In this document: one piece after another, positions 60,160 through 64,000 of the stretch
Layout of the letters: every line of letters starts with the position of its first letter
How positions within the stretch are numbered: the stretch's first letter is position 1
From: Epiperipatus broadwayi
Taxonomy: Eukaryota; Onychophora; Udeonychophora; Euonychophora; Peripatidae
DNA: 64,000 nucleotides
Direction: 5' to 3'
Assembly: GCA_028023455.1 (NCBI GenBank)
Contig: JAQFVV010006274.1
Location: forward strand, 3,224,001-3,288,000
Notes under the pieces: model-generated
Told to the model about the DNA's origin: nothing
The model's input: the letters and a program-made list of their open reading frames with translations, nothing else
The model's database searches: none
Translations under genes and position numbers: made by a program

Positions 60160-61430
60160 ATGAATATAAAAGCTGAGAACATTCTTCCTGAAAAAGAACA
60201 AACAAGAAGATAAAGAACTAAAAGAAGAGGATATGCAACAAGCTCAAAAAACAGGGGGAGCATCAATGATAAACCAGCTACTAAAAATTATGAATGAACA
60301 AAGAGAAGAAGAGAATAGAAAATGAGATAACAAAGAGAAGAAGAGATTAGAAAATGAGATGAAAAAGATAAAAAGATAAAAAACAAAGAATAAAAGCAAA
60401 TAAAACTTTAAGTGAAAGAATAGAAAAACAAATTATGGAGGCAAGTGAAAACCAGAATGAAAAGATCAGGAAGATAATGAAAGAAATGACAGACCAAATA
60501 TTAAAAATTAAGGAGGAAATTATGGATGAAGTAAAATGGTCACTAGTTGTGCAAGAAGTCAAGATGACCCAAATGTGTGAAGCCATGGATACAAAAATGA
60601 TAAAAATCCAAGAATCCATGCAAGATCAGGTGGACAGATTGGCCACCCAAATGAATGAGAGAAAAATAAAAAGTAACAGTGCATTTCAAATAAAAGAAAG
60701 AACAGAAACAGTCCCAAAAGAGATTCAAGAAGAAAGATATAAAGTTAATCATGAAGTCCCTATAACCAACCAGATGCCCAGAATAATGAATCAGTTCCTC
60801 AAAATACGAACTTCTGCTGGGAGCTATAATAAAACACCCATTGAGTATCTCAAAAGTTTGGAGAGGTAATTCAGCATAAATGCCTTGATGGAAAGAGGTG
60901 AAACTGCCGATAGCTTGTAGCCATCTTCAGGGTGCAGCACAGGCATGGTGAGATTCCCTATTTAGCTGGCCTACAAATTTTAAGGATTTCAAAGTGGCAC
61001 TAACAAGCTGTTACTGGAGTGATGATTGTCAAGAGGGTATTAAATACAAGGTGTCTCAGGAAAAATGCCCATCTGGAGAACCTTATACACTCTTCTTTAG
61101 AAGACAAGTGGCCAAGTTAAGAGCCCTGACATCTGACCCTTTATCAGAACTCCACATTATTAGGTTGATCCACCACAGCTTCCCAAATTATGTAAAGAGG
61201 ATGCTGATCAGAACATATCATTGATCTATTCAACAGGTGGCTGAACTGTTAACCGCATATGATAACTGTGATACATCAATACATAAAGAAGGAGAATCCA
61301 AGCTGCTGAATAAACCTCCCTATGGAAGAGATGATGGGCCAAGGTTAGGGGCTATCAGTTATAAAAGGAAATTGCCTCCAAGAATAAATATTATGAGGTT
61401 CGACATGAAAGGCATACTCTAATTGTGTTT
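60160..61430 (+). pseudogene. Gag of a second Gypsy-like retrotransposon, degenerate
   Basis: The first open piece (60435-60869) is a charged, coiled-coil-like N-terminus (KIRKIMKEMTDQILKIKEEI) followed by SYNKTPIEYLKSLER. The capsid part reads, with frame changes, LMERGETAD near 60880, FKVALTSCYWSDD near 60985-61030, then EPYTLFFRRQVAKLRALTSD and IRLIHHSFPNYVKRMLIRTY (60994-61224) and QQVAELLTAYDNCD (61237 on). This order matches Ty3/Gypsy-type Gag capsids. No zinc knuckle or pol follows; the sequence stops near 61430. Unrelated in sequence to the 40-45 kb element. Confidence 0.65.
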
Positions 61431-61842
61431 CCAATAGATGTTATTGATCTGTGTTTAAAATCATTTTTCAGTGGAACAACAACTGCAGAATGATCTGATA
61501 AAGATGAGTTTTTTATTGTTAGGCTGATCATGTGATGCAACACTGCTGAGTAAAAAAACAGGTTAATTAATGATGAAAACCTGCCATTATTTAATGTGAT
61601 TCAATTCTGTGGGAGATTGCCTTTTCTATTCATAAGGGGTATAGCTAGTAAGTGCAACTATTTTGTTATAAATCTATTATATGACATGTTGACATCACCA
61701 AATAAAATTAGTGGATGTGATGAGAATGCTATTTTGGAGTTTATAGCTTGAATAACTTTATTAATTGCTTTATGATTCAGAGGTATATAGACAAATGCTA
61801 CATTCAATGTAACTGTTTTATGATATAGGGTTATAATTAAAA

Positions 61843-61849
<7 letters not shown>

Positions 61850-61929
<80 letters not shown>
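61850..61929. repeat. (TA)n microsatellite, about 40 units
   Basis: Uninterrupted TA array inside the endonuclease remnant of the LINE fragment. Confidence 0.97.
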
Positions 61930-61932
<3 letters not shown>

Positions 61933-62879
61933 TTTAAATGAATAGAAGGGGTAAGTTTTTATTACCACTACTCCTGTGCCTGCTGAGGGGGAGAATGATA
62001 CTTGGGAGAATGCCGATCATCCTTGATTATTAAGATCAATAAATTAATCTAAGATTTATTATAAATGTTTGTTTCAAGTAGCCCTATCAAATAAGGCTGT
62101 ACAATTTCAAGCCATTTTATTATTTTTGTGGTTAGTTTAGTCCTCAGATATTTAATGACCTTATTTTTATTCTCATTACAGTATCACTGAAAAACAAACA
62201 CACCTGTTGCAGTAACTAGATTGTAATTCTATGTAGCTTAAATAACTTATACAAATTATGACAAAGAATTTTTTTTAAGTCTCAAGACTACCCTCTCTCT
62301 CCTGTGATAGTTTTCACATCTTTACTTTTTTATTGGTGCTAAAATCTTTATCTGACATGCATTCAAACTCAGTATCCATTGAACTTATTATTTGCTTTTT
62401 TTAATTTTTTTATAATGTAATGTCTGGGGCATATTATCTTCACTAAAGTCATTAAAAACTGCTTGATTTTCTCTACTTCAGTAGCTCCATGGTCTTCCTG
62501 TTTTTCTCTTGGCAATGACATTTATTTTTGAGTCTATAGGGGGAAGGCAAGACAGTAGGTAGTCTATAATATCTTGCGAAGTTTTATTGAGGGGTGTTAT
62601 GGATTTTTTGTGATTCTGGCAATCACTTTTTAATATTTCTTGCTGAGGTGAGTTAAGTTATTGTAATGTTGATTTATCCTCATCATTTATTGATTGATTT
62701 TCTTGTAAAATGGATTCACTTTCACCATTTATTGATTGCACTTTGGACATGTTTTGACCTTCAGTTACATAATTATTAATTGGATTATTTTAATTATTAC
62801 ATATTGTAGTTGATTCACTTATCGTTTGATGAGTGAATTCTATGTTAACTAGGGTCTTTCCACATTGATGACTTGAGGT

Positions 62880-63439
62880 TGCTCTCATATCACAATGTTT
62901 ATATTTAAGTTTTGGACATGTGTTTATAACATGCTCTCATTGTTTGCAATAAAAACATTGCTGTTTAAGTCCATGAATTATTATTAAAAGCAGCATTTTT
63001 TATGCTCAGTTATAAGAGTGAAAAAATCATTTGGGTTTATATTTTGACTTAGTTTAATTTTAAATTGATAACTATTGCTATATATTAGTATAGGACTTCC
63101 TTTTAAATACATAGGTTGAAAGGCAACAACTCCAAATGGTTGCACTAATTTATTGTAGTCATTGATTGTGTAATTTAAATATGTATTTTTAATTATGCCA
63201 GTAATAAAGTTTTCTCTATATTGGTTAACTTTTACTAAAGGATATTTCTTTAGAGTTTTAATTGTTTTATAAAATTTATCTTTTTGTTTCTCACTATAGA
63301 TTTTAATAGTGAGGTAGCAAGAATTTGGATGATCTGCAATGCACAATATAGAATCCCATAAATTATTTGTACTTATTTCTTTGTACAGCAAATCTTTAGG
63401 AAATCTATACAGTGAACAATTTATATCTCCTAATTGCAA
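62880..63439 (-). pseudogene. LINE ORF1 fragment with zinc knuckle (second copy)
   Basis: A 151-codon open piece (62984-63439) contains NCSLYRFPKDLLYKEIS, NSCYLTIKIYSEKQKDKFYK and GVVAFQPMYLKGSPILIYS, alternating hydrophobic stretches compatible with an RNA-binding fold. Just downstream (62916-62957) the knuckle C-F-Y-C-x4-H-x4-C is preserved except for a stop codon within its x4 loop. Matches the region before the knuckle at 9648-9689. Confidence 0.65.
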
Positions 63440-63640
63440 GGATAACAGACCAGTCAGTAAAGAAATGTTTAAAAGACATAAATAGATCCCATGGGATGGT
63501 CATATTAAAGCATTCTGAGAGTTTTGTTAGACTTTCATTAGTCCATATCTCTTATGTTGTGCTTACTGGTAATGGATTGGATTCTGAATTGATGTCTAGT
63601 TTTAAAAGATCATTCATTGTGGAATGATGAAATTTTGAGA

Positions 63641-64000
63641 CTGGAGTTTGATTTTTTTCCATGTTCTGATGAGCATCTACTTTTTAATGGATACTTTGAT
63701 TGCATCAACATAAGTATTTATGGCTGTGTTCAAAGAGATTGCCATATTGGAGTTAAAATAATAAAAATGTTTGCACACAAATTCTTCATCAAATAGGTTG
63801 TCTTAAGTTTAGAAAGATATATATATAGTGAATATTGGGGTGCCTATTTTCAATGCAGTTTATTTTAAATAAAAAAAATTAGGTTCAATTATTACTAAAA
63901 ATAGATAATATATATGCTACCGATTTTGAAGATTACCAAGCCAGCTGGTACATGCCTATTGTTGTTGTTGTTATTATTATTATTATTTAATAATAATAAT
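63641..64000. other. AT-rich DNA ending in trinucleotide repeats
   Basis: The window ends in (GTT)4(ATT)5 and (AAT)n; otherwise nothing recognised. Confidence 0.4.

Larger units (their letters stand above)
61600..63640 (-). mobile_element. Second LINE family, 5' fragment (ORF1 plus part of endonuclease)
   Basis: The minus strand shows a C-terminally truncated version of the 5.8-11.9 kb LINE. ORF1 (62880-63640) is followed by endonuclease remnants: SPSAGTGVVVI near 61980 and VAFVYIPLNHKAINKVIQAI with SHPLILFGDVN near 61690-61830. The latter keeps the GD(V)N box lost in the other copy. A (TA)n tract has expanded inside (61850-61929). The reverse transcriptase is absent, so the polymerase half was lost by rearrangement rather than by ordinary 5' truncation. 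Confidence 0.6.

Overview
This is a strongly AT-rich, CpG-poor stretch of a metazoan nuclear genome. RTE-type LINEs, a Ty3/Gypsy element, short tRNA-derived SINEs, many microsatellites and the lack of any compact gene array all point that way. An arthropod or other invertebrate is my best guess; the species cannot be fixed. I see no complete host gene. Almost everything recognisable is transposable-element debris.

Layout. 1-2.9 kb: RTE LINE copy A, sense strand, carrying an inserted tRNA-SINE. 4.1-5.3 kb: inverted and tandem repeats of a roughly 290-bp unit that contains type I hammerhead-ribozyme motifs. 5.7-11.9 kb: a decayed second LINE family on the minus strand, with a zinc-knuckle ORF1, an APE endonuclease, a reverse transcriptase and a C-terminal zinc motif. 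13.9-16.4 kb: a stretch with near-normal CpG content holding a candidate host exon. 16.7-17.3 kb: RTE copy B, an inverted 5'-end insertion with a perfect 12-bp target-site duplication. 22.5-23.0 kb: a second hammerhead inverted repeat. 24.3-26.2 kb: a decayed transposon-borne ORF of unknown class, split by a 248-bp insertion. 27.3-30.4 kb: RTE copy C. 32.2-33.1 kb: a second CpG-normal stretch with a possible terminal exon. 40.2-45.6 kb: a structurally complete but inactivated Ty3/Gypsy element with two LTRs and a GATTT duplication. 48.8-49.1 kb: a near-perfect palindrome. 51.8-55.1 kb: RTE copy D, the best preserved LINE. 57.8-58.7 kb: a microsatellite followed by a tandem array with a conserved, covarying hairpin. 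59.3-61.4 kb: tandem repeats leading into a decayed Gypsy-like gag. 61.6-63.6 kb: a 5' fragment of the second LINE family.

How the parts relate. RTE and the second LINE family each encode an endonuclease and a reverse transcriptase. The short SINEs and the hammerhead units have no proteins and would depend on enzymes supplied in trans. Nested insertions (SINE into LINE A, the 248-bp element into the unknown transposon, AT microsatellite growth inside LINE C) give a relative chronology. The most interesting objects are the hammerhead units at 4.2, 4.65, 5.1, 22.65 and 22.9 kb. They resemble metazoan retrozymes or the hammerhead-bearing terminal repeats of Penelope-like elements, but sit in inverted, outward-facing pairs. 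All calls were made by reading the sequence by eye; no search or folding program was run.
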